Source of the DNA: Agromyces protaetiae
GTDB lineage: Bacteria; Actinomycetota; Actinomycetes; Actinomycetales; Microbacteriaceae
Assembly (NCBI RefSeq): GCF_030866785.1
Contig: NZ_CP133018.1
Location: forward strand, 3,348,001-3,412,000
Length of the DNA: 64,000 nucleotides
Direction of reading: 5' to 3'
Shown piece after piece: positions 25,801 through 33,799 of this stretch. Each line of letters starts with the position of its first letter. The first letter of the stretch is position 1. The notes under the pieces are model-generated. The model did not search any database. It saw only the letters and a list, made by a program, of their open reading frames with translations, and was not told the origin of the DNA. Position numbers and translations under genes: made by a program.

Positions 25801-26395
25801 TCTCGCGTACGAGGGCGAGTTGCGCTCGCACCCCATCGCCGCTGGGCGCCGGCTCGACGGGGTCGAGCCCGGTCTGCACGCGATCCCGGTCGCGCACGAG
25901 GGCAATGCGACCGCATCGCCCGAAGAGGCGACGGTCGTCGTGGAGCTCGTCGGCTGGCTGCTCGGGCGGGACTGGTCCGAGGCCGAAGCGACGCCCGCGG
26001 GCATCGTCCGCCGCCCACCACGCCCGCTCGAGCAGCGCGACCTCATCGTCGTCACGCCGTACAACGCGCAGCTCACGACCGTTCGCGAGGCCCTCGACCG
26101 GGCCGGCTACTCCGAGGTGCCGGTCGGCACCGTCGACAAGTTCCAGGGCCAAGAGGCTGCGGTCGCCATCGTCTCGCTCGCCGCGTCGTCGGCGGCGACC
26201 GCGCCGCGCGGCATCGAGTTCCTGCTGCTGAAGAACCGGCTCAACGTCGCCGTCTCGCGCGCGAAGTGGGCGGCCTACCTGCTCTACAGTCCCGGCCTGC
26301 TCGACGCCCTGCCGTACCGCCCCGACGGCGTCGCGCAGCTCAGCGCGTTCATCCGGCTCGTCGGCGCCGACACTCCGTCCCCCGTGCCGGCCTGA
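22847..26395 (+). CDS. TM0106-type RecB-like nuclease fused to SF1 (Dna2/UPF1-like) helicase
   Basis: 1182 residues with a good ribosome site (GAAAGGGGCCGG). N-terminal RecB/Cas4-like nuclease: CEFAFLRELDVKLG early on, then GFADFIVRRPDGRYRVQDSK with Lys136, and a cysteine pair in GRCPTCELEVQAN. Residues ~325-540 form an RNase H-like / predicted 3'-5' exonuclease domain (LFFDFEGDPLYTEGD, HIYHYASYERTHL, YNRYDCVSTRRLRDWL). The C-terminal third is an SF1 helicase: Walker A GPPGTGKTY (Lys798), Walker B VIDEAGQF (Asp905-Glu906), LLGDPQQLPQ, VVTPYNAQ, VDKFQGQEA and NRLNVAVSRAKW. Thus two nuclease modules and one motor lie in one chain. Likely role is DNA repair or replication-intermediate processing; a defence role cannot be excluded. 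Confidence 0.93.
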   Translation: MFLLDGSVVTSASDLKKASDCEFAFLRELDVKLGRDTLFEPLNDAMLERAGTLGTEHELRVLARYREQFGDGVVEIEQPNVRDAAAVASAVALTRDALLAGVPVVYQATFATDGFIGFADFIVRRPDGRYRVQDSKLARHARVTALLQLAAYAEQLDRLGIPLDDTVELLLGDGTSSEHRLDDITPVYRQRVARLRQLVDERVADDGPVAWGDPRYMHDGRCPTCELEVQANRDVLLVGSLRVTQREALAEAGITTIDALAASSGPVPHLIESTLENLRAQARLQLVAEAREREASGRRPEGSPPLPPPVEVRDAESLAAIPAPNPGDLFFDFEGDPLYTEGDATSWNLDYLWGMVDDREQYTALWAHSFAEEREALLRFLELVKLRRQTHPDLHIYHYASYERTHLTSIAARHGVGEADVDQLLADGVLVDLYPIVKRGVRVGSRSYSIKKLEPLYMGDELREADVKSGADSITEYVRARQLAESGRESERGEAQRIFDDLADYNRYDCVSTRRLRDWLLGIARRAGVEPVPPAFLRERAATKVYEPTPLALHLRQLAGPATPGDGREPDQTALALASAAIDYHDREAKSFWWSHFLRTDQPADSWEDHRDVLVVDPARSGIVTPWHEEPQWNNARRELLLTGRIAPGSRFSVGSGVFLFYEPDTPVPAFTMRPGQRRAIDATIVEVTDAGLVVEERGAAGETWSALPMAVGPGRPPSTDALTLAIAEWAAPIPTTFPALPANPAMDVLRRLPPRLEVRSSLERATDPHDYVERVLGAVQRLEHSYLAVQGPPGTGKTYVASHVIARLVADHGWRIGVVAQSHAVVEHVLEAVVGAGLDPDLVGKAVKDPGVVGTRPFTAFAKKDDLARFTAERGDGYVIGGTAWDFCNVKRVPRGSLDLLVIDEAGQFSLASTIAVSVAGRNLLLLGDPQQLPQVSQALHPEPVDTSALGWVADGHEVLPPEYGVFLAETRRMHEAVAAPVSRLAYEGELRSHPIAAGRRLDGVEPGLHAIPVAHEGNATASPEEATVVVELVGWLLGRDWSEAEATPAGIVRRPPRPLEQRDLIVVTPYNAQLTTVREALDRAGYSEVPVGTVDKFQGQEAAVAIVSLAASSAATAPRGIEFLLLKNRLNVAVSRAKWAAYLLYSPGLLDALPYRPDGVAQLSAFIRLVGADTPSPVPA

Positions 26396-26428
26396 CGGGG
26401 CGATGCCGGAGGGGAAGCGTACGTTCTC

Positions 26429-26965
26429 ATGATGGTCACCTTCCACGCATTCCTCGGCTGCAGTCTCGACGGATACATCGCCGGGCCGAACAACGAGCTC
26501 GACTGGCTCACCGCGTTCGACGCCACCGGGTACGACGAGTTCTTCGCCTCCGTCGATGCCATGGCGATGGGCCGGCACACCTATGACGTGATGCGTGAGA
26601 TGGCGCCGGAGTACTACCGGGGCATGCCGATCCATGTGCTCTCGGGCTCGCTTCCGACGGGGCCGCAGCCCGACATGGGCGAGTCGCCGATCACCGTGCA
26701 CGCCGACGTCCCGTCCCTGCGGGCGGCGATCGACGGTACCGATGTGCGGCGCGTGTACGCCGACGGCGGGCGCACGGTGCAGGGCCTCATCGCCACCGGG
26801 CTCCTCGCCGATCTGACGGTGACGCGGGTGCCGGTGCTCATCGGCACCGGCATCCCACTGTTCGGGCCCGAACCCGGCCCGCTGCGTCCGCAGCTGGTCG
26901 ACTCGTTCGCCACCGAGCAGGGCGCGGTCCAGTCGACCTACCGGTTCGTGACCCCGGAGGAGTGA
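26429..26965 (+). CDS. Dihydrofolate reductase-like (RibD C-terminal domain) protein
   Basis: 178 residues; ATG at 26429 or 26432. LGCSLDGYIAGPNNELDWL is the family N-terminus, MGRHTYDVM the cofactor-binding turn, VYADGGRTVQGLIATGLLADL the second half, and GIPLFGPEPGP the late loop. These small proteins share the fold of DHFR and the RibD reductase domain, and most have unknown substrates. It is not a true folA. A hairpin at 26979-27003 follows the stop. Confidence 0.88.
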   Translation: MMVTFHAFLGCSLDGYIAGPNNELDWLTAFDATGYDEFFASVDAMAMGRHTYDVMREMAPEYYRGMPIHVLSGSLPTGPQPDMGESPITVHADVPSLRAAIDGTDVRRVYADGGRTVQGLIATGLLADLTVTRVPVLIGTGIPLFGPEPGPLRPQLVDSFATEQGAVQSTYRFVTPEE

Positions 26966-26978
26966 AACCCGGGGCGCG

Positions 26979-27003
26979 CCTCGTCGGTCGCTCGTCGACG
27001 AGG
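26979..27003 (+). terminator. Hairpin terminator candidate
   Basis: CCTCGTCG (26979-26986) pairs with CGACGAGG (26996-27003) around a 9-base loop, 13 bases after the stop of the DHFR-like gene. The rest of the 219-base gap to the mycoredoxin gene shows nothing further except the -10 element at 27173. Confidence 0.5.
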
Positions 27004-27172
27004 CCCGCGACATCCGGCGGGCTCGCCGTGCGTCTGCTCGACGACCGTGCCGTGCACGGCGAGACCGCGTGCCGGCGCCGCGCGGCCCACCACCTCGGGG
27101 CGGCACGTCGATTCCGATGGCAGCGACGGCCCGGCTGGCGCCATCCTGGGAATAGCGCTCAGGGTCGCGACG

Positions 27173-27185
27173 TAGTTTAGTGATG
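27173..27185 (+). promoter_or_regulatory. Predicted -10 element with leaderless GTG start
   Basis: TAGTTT (27173-27178) fits the TANNNT pattern and lies 6 bases before the GTG at 27185, which would coincide with the transcription start. No ribosome site is present. Confidence 0.45.
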
Positions 27186-27463
27186 TGAATTCCTCAGCAG
27201 CCACCGACCTGAACCCGGCCCGCATCACCATGTACGGCGCCGACTGGTGCCGCGACTGCCGCCGTTCGAAGGCGCTGCTCGACGGCCGCGGCGTCGACTA
27301 CGAGTACGTCGACCTCGAGGTCGTCGCCGACGGCGCCGACCGCGCGAAGGCGATCTCGGGCCGCACCCAGATCCCCGTCGTCGTCTTCCCCGACGGCACG
27401 CACTTCACCGAGCCGACCGACGCCGAGCTCGCCGCGAAGCTCGACGACGAAGCCGCCGCCTGA
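27185..27463 (+). CDS. Mycoredoxin-like glutaredoxin family protein
   Basis: 92 residues from GTG. The redox motif is WCRDCRRSK in a thioredoxin fold that begins ITMYGADWC; cis-Pro is in QIPVVVFPDGTHFTEPTDAEL. Mycoredoxins use CxxC with mycothiol to reduce protein-mycothiol disulfides in Actinobacteria; Mrx1 has CGYC-type sites, whereas CRDC here is less common and resembles the Mrx paralogs. Cytoplasmic. It is convergent with the bifunctional aldolase gene. Confidence 0.85.
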   Translation: MNSSAATDLNPARITMYGADWCRDCRRSKALLDGRGVDYEYVDLEVVADGADRAKAISGRTQIPVVVFPDGTHFTEPTDAELAAKLDDEAAA

Positions 27464-27474
27464 CCCCACCCCCG

Positions 27475-27545
27475 CCTCACCCGCCGAACCGTCACAATCC
27501 GTGGGTGTTCACGCGAACACACCCGCAGATCGTGACGGTGTGAGG
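27475..27545. repeat. Nested inverted repeat between convergent genes (ACCGTCAC arms)
   Basis: CCTCAC (27475-27480) and GTGAGG (27540-27545), ACCGTCAC (27488-27495) and GTGACGGT (27532-27539), and GTGTTC (27505-27510) and GAACAC (27515-27520) are three concentric inverted repeats. The element separates the mycoredoxin and aldolase/SDR genes. Confidence 0.75.
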
Positions 27546-27628
27546 TCCTCGCACGCGCGGGAGCGGGACAGCCGAGCGCGGCGCGGCCGCGAGGCATCCG
27601 GGTGGCGGGCACGCGGGCGCGCGCCGGG

Positions 27629-29656
27629 TCAGACGACGCGGTCGTTGCCGCCGTCCACCGAGAGGTGGGCGCCCGTCGTCGCCGGCAGGCCCGTGCAGAA
27701 CGCGAGCACCGCGTCCGCCACGAGCGCGCTCGTCACCTCGACGCCGAGCAGGTTGCGCGTGCGATACTCCTCCACGGTCAACCCGTACCGGGCGGCGCGC
27801 TCGGCGAGGAGCTCGGGCGTCCAGATCGCCGTGTCGAACACGGCGTCGGGGTCGACCTGGTTCACCCGGATGCCGTCGCCGGCCCACTCGAGCGCGGCCA
27901 CGCGCGCCACCTGCGCCGCCGCCGTCTTGCTCGCCGAGTACGCCGCCGCGCCGGGGCCCGGCGCCGCGACATTCTTGGTCGAGACGAGCACGACGCGTCC
28001 ACCGCGCGGCGCGAGCGACAGGTACGGATGCGCCGCGCGCAGCGCGCGGACGACCGCCGTGGCGTTCACGCGCATGGCACGCTCCCACACGGTGTCGTCG
28101 AGCTCGGCGATCGAGCTGCTCTCGGGGAAGATGCCGGCCGCCACGACGAGCAGGTCCACGCCGCCGAAGTCGCGCGCCGCGACGGCGAACACGGCATCGA
28201 GCACGTCGGGGTCGCTCACATCCCCGACGACGCCCCGCCAGGCGCCGCCGGTGAACGCCGCCTCGACGCCCGGGTTCAGATCGATGCCCACGACCGCCGC
28301 ACCCTGTGCGAGCAGTGCCGCCGCCATGGCCCGCCCGATGCCCGACGCGGCCCCGGTCACCACGGCCACCTCGCCATCCAGCGCCTGCCGCTTCGCCTTC
28401 GCGAGCTTCGCCTGCTCGAGCGACCAGTACTCGATGTCGAAGCTGTCGCCCTCGTCGAACGACCGGTACCCGCCGAGCCGGTCGGCGGCGTCGATGACGT
28501 CAATGGTGTGCAGCGCGATGTCGCGCGCGGCGCCCGCGGCGCCGAGCGTCGCCCCTGCCGTCATGAGCCCCAGCTCGGGGTCGAGCACGACGCGTGGTGC
28601 GGGGTCGAGCTCGGTGAACGCGCTACGAGCCCGGCCGCGCTGTCGCTGCACGTACGCCCGGTACTCGGCGGCGTAGGCCGCGACGTCGCGCCCCACGAGC
28701 GGCGTGCGCTTGGTGTGGATGACGTGCTCGGGCGTGGCCGTGCCGCGCGAGGTGAGCTCGGCGACCCCGTCGCGTGCGGCGAACGCGAGTGCGCGGGCCG
28801 AGTCGGACTGGACGACGAACATCGGATACCCCGCGGCCTCGCTGACCGCCCGGCGCAGCCGCGCGACCTCGAGCGCCTCCCCCGGCCGTGCGATCGCGTC
28901 GCCCGCGTCGCCCCACGTGGTGACGCTGAGCACCTCGGACGCGCGTGCCACGAGCTCGAGGTGCCGCGCGAGCGCGGCATCGGCGTCGTCGGCGAACGTG
29001 AACAGCCCGTGGCCGCTCAGCACGATCGCGTCGATGCCCGTGAGGTCGGCGCTCGCGATGAGCTTCGCGAGCTCGAAGCCCGGCATCACGTACGGCAGCA
29101 CGAGCACGCCGTCGCCGAGCGCCTCGGCGGTGCGCTCCGCGGCATCCTCGATGTGCGTGAGTGCGACGATCGCATCGGCGTGCGAGTGCAGGGCCACGCG
29201 CGCCGGCAGATGCGCGTGCAGCAGCGCCTCGATCGATGCGGTGGGCGCATTCGCGTCGAGCGACGCCTGGCGCAGCTCGTTCACCATGCGCTCGTCGTCG
29301 AGCTCGTCGAGCCGCAGCAGGTCGAGCAGCCTCGCACGCCGAAGCGGCGCGAACCCCGCGGGCTCGATCGTGCCGAGGTTCCAGCCGCTGCCCTTCACGA
29401 GCACGAGCTCGACGGCTTCGCCGGTGACATCCCTGCCCGTCGCCTTGATCGACGTGTTGCCGCCGCCGTGGAGTACGAGTGCGGGGTCCCCGCCGAGCGC
29501 ACGCGACGCGCGCGTGATCTCCTCGAGCGCGGCCGCGACCTCGGGTCCGAGCGGATGCCTCGCCGGCACGCCGGCCTCGCGGGCCGCCTCGCGCGCCCCG
29601 CGGGCGTCGCGCGCGTCGCGCTCCGCGCCAGCCGCCGCTTCCCTCCCGCCGCTCAT
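27629..29656 (-). CDS. Bifunctional class II aldolase / short-chain dehydrogenase (RhaD-SDR type)
   Basis: 675 residues. Residues ~40-330 are a class II aldolase domain: ALVLHGGGNTSIKATG, LVKGSGWNL, and metal ligands in RVALHSHADAIVALTH. From ~420 an SDR domain: VVTGAASGIGRAMAAALL, DLNPG after beta2, VAAGIFPESSS, Ser in VLVSTKN and YSASK. In known members the aldolase cleaves a ketose 1-phosphate (for example rhamnulose-1-phosphate) and the SDR oxidises the aldehyde product. The N-terminal ~25 residues are a charged Ala/Arg/Glu repeat. It is the last gene of the sugar/polyol operon and overlaps the kinase stop by 4 bases. Confidence 0.9.
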   Translation of the reverse strand: MSGGREAAAGAERDARDARGAREAAREAGVPARHPLGPEVAAALEEITRASRALGGDPALVLHGGGNTSIKATGRDVTGEAVELVLVKGSGWNLGTIEPAGFAPLRRARLLDLLRLDELDDERMVNELRQASLDANAPTASIEALLHAHLPARVALHSHADAIVALTHIEDAAERTAEALGDGVLVLPYVMPGFELAKLIASADLTGIDAIVLSGHGLFTFADDADAALARHLELVARASEVLSVTTWGDAGDAIARPGEALEVARLRRAVSEAAGYPMFVVQSDSARALAFAARDGVAELTSRGTATPEHVIHTKRTPLVGRDVAAYAAEYRAYVQRQRGRARSAFTELDPAPRVVLDPELGLMTAGATLGAAGAARDIALHTIDVIDAADRLGGYRSFDEGDSFDIEYWSLEQAKLAKAKRQALDGEVAVVTGAASGIGRAMAAALLAQGAAVVGIDLNPGVEAAFTGGAWRGVVGDVSDPDVLDAVFAVAARDFGGVDLLVVAAGIFPESSSIAELDDTVWERAMRVNATAVVRALRAAHPYLSLAPRGGRVVLVSTKNVAAPGPGAAAYSASKTAAAQVARVAALEWAGDGIRVNQVDPDAVFDTAIWTPELLAERAARYGLTVEEYRTRNLLGVEVTSALVADAVLAFCTGLPATTGAHLSVDGGNDRVV

Positions 29657-31152
29657 CGGGCCACCTCCGTCCAGACCGCGCCCATGGCCGCGAGCACGCG
29701 GTCGAACCGCTCCCCCTGCTCCCGGTACGTCTCACGCTCGACGCCGGGTGACACCACGAGCCCGGGATCGGGGTCCACCCGCCAGCACTCGGTGTCCACC
29801 CCCGCGCCGCGAGCCGCGAGCGAGGCGACGCCGCGCGCGCCGAGCTCGGTACCGAGCTGCCGGCGCACGGGGCGGCCGACGACGTCGGCGAACATCTGCG
29901 CCCAGAGCGGGTTCTTCGCACCGCCGCCCGCGAGCGTCCACGGCTCGTCGGAGACGGTCGCACCGCTTGCGCGCACCTTCTCGAGCTGCACACGGTGGTA
30001 CTGCGTGATGCCCTCGGCCACAGCCCTCGCGACCTCACGGTAGCCGTGGCTGCCGCGCGCACCGAGCAGGCTCCCGGAGGCGCCGAGGTGCTCGGGCGCG
30101 CCGTGCACGAACGGCAGGAACAGCAGGCCGTCGGCGCCGGCCGGCACGTCGGCCGCGGCGGCGAGCAGCTGCTGCGGAGAGATCTGGTCGACGGCGAACG
30201 TGGACATGAGCGACGAGTACCACTCGATGCTCGCGGCCGACGTCGGCGCGACCTCCGCGGCGAGCATGAGCCCCGGCTCGGGGAGCAGGGCGTTCAGCGT
30301 CACACGCGGCGGCGCCTGGTCGGCGGGCACGACGACCGCGTTGATCGCCCAGGTGCCGACGATGATCGTCACGTCCCCGCGACCGACGGCGCCCGCGCCG
30401 ATCGGGCTCGCAACGCAGTCCATGCAGCCGGCCACGACCGGCGTGCCGACGGGCAGCCCGGTCTGCACGGCGGCCTCCGCGGTGATCCGGCCCGCCACCG
30501 CATCGGACTCCGCGAGCGGGGGCAGCAGCCGCATGAGCTCGCGCGGCAGCCCCAGCAGGTCGAACGTCGCACCCTCGTACTCGCGCGACGCGAGCGCGAC
30601 GAGGCCGCAGGCCGAGGCATCCGAATAGTCCGCGCTCGCGACGCCCGTGAGGCACGCCGTGATCCAGTCCTTGCAGGTCAGCGCCCAGCGGGCGCGTCCC
30701 AGCACATCGGGCTCGTGCTCGTGCATCCAGCGCAGCAGCAGGCCCGGCTGCCCCGCCCACGGCATGGAGCCCGTGACCGCGCGCACCCGCTCGACCTCGT
30801 CGAGGTCGAGCCCGGCGACGATCGGCTCGGCGCGCGTGTCGGTCGAGGCGAACGCCGGCCGCACCGGGCGCAGCTCGTCGTCGACGAGGTAGAGGCCGTT
30901 GCCGTGGCCGGTCGCGCCGATGGCGCGCACCTCCCAGCCCTCGGCGTCGAGCCACGCGGTCAGGTTCGACAGGACCTCGGCGACGACACCCCAGAGGCCG
31001 TCCATGTCGATCTCCTGGCGATCGCTCGCCACGGCGACCCGCGGGTTCGGCGCCGAGTAGGTGCGCAGCTCGTTGCCGGCCTCGTCGAACGCCGCGGCTT
31101 TCGCGGCGGTCAGGCCGACGTCGATGCCGACGACGCAGTGCTTCTTCGTCAC
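29653..31152 (-). CDS. FGGY-family carbohydrate/polyol kinase
   Basis: 499 residues from a GTG (VTKKHCVVGIDVGLTAAKA) with GGAGAT upstream. The FGGY fold is clear: ATP-site GIDVGLTAAK, substrate segment ATGHGNGLYLVDDE, and the FGGY_C region TLAGGGAKNPLWAQMFADV with the conserved GGG(A/S)K. The ATGHGNGLYLV stretch and overall length resemble erythritol and L-xylulose kinases more than LsrK or glycerol kinase, but the exact sugar cannot be read. It lies 19 bases after the GlpD-family gene, and the two together resemble the EryA-EryB kinase/dehydrogenase pair of erythritol catabolism. Confidence 0.9.
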   Translation of the reverse strand: MTKKHCVVGIDVGLTAAKAAAFDEAGNELRTYSAPNPRVAVASDRQEIDMDGLWGVVAEVLSNLTAWLDAEGWEVRAIGATGHGNGLYLVDDELRPVRPAFASTDTRAEPIVAGLDLDEVERVRAVTGSMPWAGQPGLLLRWMHEHEPDVLGRARWALTCKDWITACLTGVASADYSDASACGLVALASREYEGATFDLLGLPRELMRLLPPLAESDAVAGRITAEAAVQTGLPVGTPVVAGCMDCVASPIGAGAVGRGDVTIIVGTWAINAVVVPADQAPPRVTLNALLPEPGLMLAAEVAPTSAASIEWYSSLMSTFAVDQISPQQLLAAAADVPAGADGLLFLPFVHGAPEHLGASGSLLGARGSHGYREVARAVAEGITQYHRVQLEKVRASGATVSDEPWTLAGGGAKNPLWAQMFADVVGRPVRRQLGTELGARGVASLAARGAGVDTECWRVDPDPGLVVSPGVERETYREQGERFDRVLAAMGAVWTEVAR

Positions 31153-31171
31153 GTGGATCTCCTCGCGGTGG

Positions 31172-32812
31172 TCAGGCAGTCCGTTCGGCCCGGAGTCCAC
31201 GCGGCATGAAGCGTCGCACCGCGACCCGGTACCGGTCAAGTTGGGTGTCGGCGTGCTCGCGGCTCCACCCGGCGTGCGCGACGAGCACGGCTGCGATCGC
31301 GGGCGCCGCCGTCAGGCCGACATCCCGGTTCACGCCGACGGCCATGCGCCGGAGGATGACGTCCTCGAGCGTGTGCGCGCCCTCGTTGCGGACGGCGTGC
31401 ACGGCCTCGGCCGCGATGGCGCCGGTGTCGCGGTCGACCACCTCGGCCAGCTCGGGCTCGGCGACGACGAGCGCCTCGATCTCGGTCGCGCGTCGCCCGT
31501 AGGTGTCGACGAGCCGCTCCGCGGCCGCGGGAGTGAGCGCGCTGTCTCGCACGTAGGCGTCCCGGAAGGCGGTCCAGTCGCCGCCCGGCGCACCCGGGAA
31601 GTCGGCGTCGCGCGTGGGCGACTTCGCGGGCCGCCCGCCGAGCGCCTTCTCGAGCCGCTTCGCGACGAGCTCGCCGAGCGCGCGGTGCGTCGTGAACTTG
31701 CCGCCGACGATCGTCACGAGGCCGGCGCGGTCGCCAGCGTGCACGATGATCTCGTGGTCGCGGCTGACCTTCGACGGGTCGTCGAGGTCGGCCACGTAGG
31801 GCAGCGGCCGGACCCCCGAGTACGACCAGAGCACGTCGTCGGCCGTGAGCTTCGCCGCGGGGATCAGGTCGTTCACCGCGCGCAGCAGGTAGTCGACCTC
31901 GTCGTCGTCGATCACGACCTCGTCGATCGAGCCGTCATAGGGCAGATCGGTCGTGCCGATCATGTACTTGCCGGCCCAGGGCAGCACGAACATCGGCCGG
32001 GTGTCGTCGGGCGACTCGAAGAAGATGCAGGTCGACGGCGCACCGGGGAAGGCGTCGACGACGAGGTGGCTGCCCTTCGTCGGGCCGATCTTCCGCTCGT
32101 GTGTTCCCGCGAGGTCGAGCACGGCGTCGACCCACGGTCCCGCCACGTTCACGACGACGCGTGCGTCGACCTGTTTCAGCTCGCCGTCGACGCGGTCCCG
32201 GTAGCGCAGTCCCGTGACCCTTCCGCCCGAGCGCACGATGGACTCGACGCGCGAGTGCGTGAGCACCGTCGCGCCGTGCGCTTGGGCGTCGATCGCGAGC
32301 TCGACACAGAGCCGCTCGGTGAGCGGCACGTTCGCGTCGTGGAACAGCCCGCCCCACTTGAGCCCGCCCTCGACGAGCGACGGGTAGTCGCGCCGCAGGC
32401 GCCCGCCGAAGACGACGCGTGAGAACGGCAGCGGCTTCCGGAACGAGAGCACGTCGTGCAGGAGCAGCCCGCAGGAGAGCAGCCATCCGGGCCGGCTCGC
32501 GCCCTTCGAGAACGGGATGAGCATGGGGTAGTGGTGCACGAGGTGCGGCGCGCGTTCGAGCAGGATGTTCCGCTCACGGATCGACTCGTGCACGAGGTGC
32601 ACCTCCATCCGCTCGAGGTACTTCAACCCGCCATGGATGAGCCGGGTCGCGATCGCCGAGGTGCGGGCGCCGACGTCGTCCTGGTCGATGAGCAGCACGG
32701 AGCGGCCGCGGCGTGCGGCCTCGCGGGCGATCGCGAGGCCGTTGATGCCGGCGCCGATCACGGCGACGTCGACGGAGGCGGGCGCGGGTGCGTACGTCGA
32801 GAGAGCGGGCAT
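31172..32812 (-). CDS. FAD-dependent glycerol-3-phosphate dehydrogenase family protein (GlpD/EryB-like)
   Basis: 546 residues; ATG with GGAGGACT 8 bases upstream. The N-terminal dinucleotide fold is VAVIGAGINGLAIAREAARRG and the second signature is SAIATRLIHGGLKYLE; WAGKYMIGTTDLPYDG and the DAO_C region (NEGAHTLEDVILRRMAVG) complete the family. These enzymes oxidise a polyol phosphate at the membrane and pass electrons to quinone. In this operon it follows the importer and precedes an FGGY kinase, so a phosphorylated polyol other than glycerol 3-phosphate is plausible; generic glpD function is the alternative. Confidence 0.9.
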   Translation of the reverse strand: MPALSTYAPAPASVDVAVIGAGINGLAIAREAARRGRSVLLIDQDDVGARTSAIATRLIHGGLKYLERMEVHLVHESIRERNILLERAPHLVHHYPMLIPFSKGASRPGWLLSCGLLLHDVLSFRKPLPFSRVVFGGRLRRDYPSLVEGGLKWGGLFHDANVPLTERLCVELAIDAQAHGATVLTHSRVESIVRSGGRVTGLRYRDRVDGELKQVDARVVVNVAGPWVDAVLDLAGTHERKIGPTKGSHLVVDAFPGAPSTCIFFESPDDTRPMFVLPWAGKYMIGTTDLPYDGSIDEVVIDDDEVDYLLRAVNDLIPAAKLTADDVLWSYSGVRPLPYVADLDDPSKVSRDHEIIVHAGDRAGLVTIVGGKFTTHRALGELVAKRLEKALGGRPAKSPTRDADFPGAPGGDWTAFRDAYVRDSALTPAAAERLVDTYGRRATEIEALVVAEPELAEVVDRDTGAIAAEAVHAVRNEGAHTLEDVILRRMAVGVNRDVGLTAAPAIAAVLVAHAGWSREHADTQLDRYRVAVRRFMPRGLRAERTA

Positions 32813-32877
32813 GCTGGTGAGTCCTCCGGTGAGAGAGCGCGGGCGCGCGGCTGGCGGCACCCTGCAGCGTTCGTGAC

Positions 32878-32908
32878 GGGCCGGCGACGGATGCCTCGTC
32901 GCCGGCCC
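32878..32908 (-). terminator. Strong hairpin inside the sugar operon (attenuator or partial terminator)
   Basis: GGGCCGGCGACG (32878-32889) and CGTCGCCGGCCC (32897-32908) form a perfect 12-bp stem with a 7-base loop. It lies between the LsrF-type gene and the GlpD-family gene, which are transcribed in the same direction. It could lower expression of the three downstream enzymes relative to the importer, or mark an end with a new promoter beyond. Confidence 0.65.
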
Positions 32909-32914
32909 CCTGGC

Positions 32915-33799
32915 TCAGTGCGAGAGCTCTTCGAAGAGCGCGAAGGCCTCGTCGGGCGTGAGCCCGTCGTGGACGACGCCGCGCACCGCCTGGAGCATGG
33001 CCTCCGGGTGCTCGGACTGGAAGACGTTCCGGCCCATGTCGACGCCGGCCGCACCCTCCTGGATGGCCCGGTAGGCGACGCGCAGCGCCTCGCGCTCCTC
33101 GACCTTCTTGCCGCCCGCGATGATGATCGGCACGGGGCAGGCGCTGGTGACGGTCTCGAAACCCTCCTCGACGTAGTACGTCTTCACGAAGGCGGCGCCG
33201 AGCTCGGCCGAGATCCGGGTCGCCAGCCGGAAGTAGCGCGCGTCGCGCACCATGTCGCGGCCGACCGCCGTGACGGCGAGCACCGGGATCCCCGTGGCCT
33301 GCCCCTGGTCGACGAGCGTCGTGAGGTTCTTCACCGACTTGGTCTCGTTGTCGCCGCCGACGAAGACCTGCACCGCGAGCGCCGCGGCGTCGAGGCGGAC
33401 GGCGTCGTCGATCGAGACCGCGAGCTCCTCGTCGGAGAGCTCCTTGAGCACGCTCGGTCCACCCGACGCGCGCAGCACGATGCCCTTGCCGCTGTCGGCT
33501 GGGATCGTGGTGCGCAGCGCGCCGCGCGTGCACATGAGCGCGTCGGCCTGCGGGATGAGCGGCACGATCGAGCGGTCGAGCCGCTCGAGGCCCGAGGTCG
33601 GGCCCTGGAAGTACCCGTGGTCGAAGGCGAGCATGACGGTCTTGCCGTCCGCCGGGTCGAAGATGCGAGACAGCCGGGCGCGCATGCCCCAGTCCTGGCC
33701 GCCGAGACCCTTGAGGTGGAATCCGCCGCCGACGGCGGTCGGGCCGGCGGCCGCGCCGCCGAAGTCGGTGCCGTCGCGCAGGTCGTCGAGGTCAGCCAT
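32915..33799 (-). CDS. lsrF: LsrF-type class I aldolase/thiolase (DeoC/FbaB family)
   Basis: 294 residues with AAGGAGACC ahead of the ATG. It is strikingly like enterobacterial LsrF along its whole length, including [66 protein letters not shown] with the Schiff-base Lys, [15 protein letters not shown] and [12 protein letters not shown]. LsrF is the thiolase acting on 3-hydroxy-5-phosphonooxypentane-2,4-dione in autoinducer-2 breakdown. No LsrG or LsrR is seen here and the binding protein is not LsrB-like, so the enzyme may act on a different phosphorylated ketose or diketone. It overlaps the upstream permease gene by 8 bases. Confidence 0.88.
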   Translation of the reverse strand: MADLDDLRDGTDFGGAAAGPTAVGGGFHLKGLGGQDWGMRARLSRIFDPADGKTVMLAFDHGYFQGPTSGLERLDRSIVPLIPQADALMCTRGALRTTIPADSGKGIVLRASGGPSVLKELSDEELAVSIDDAVRLDAAALAVQVFVGGDNETKSVKNLTTLVDQGQATGIPVLAVTAVGRDMVRDARYFRLATRISAELGAAFVKTYYVEEGFETVTSACPVPIIIAGGKKVEEREALRVAYRAIQEGAAGVDMGRNVFQSEHPEAMLQAVRGVVHDGLTPDEAFALFEELSH

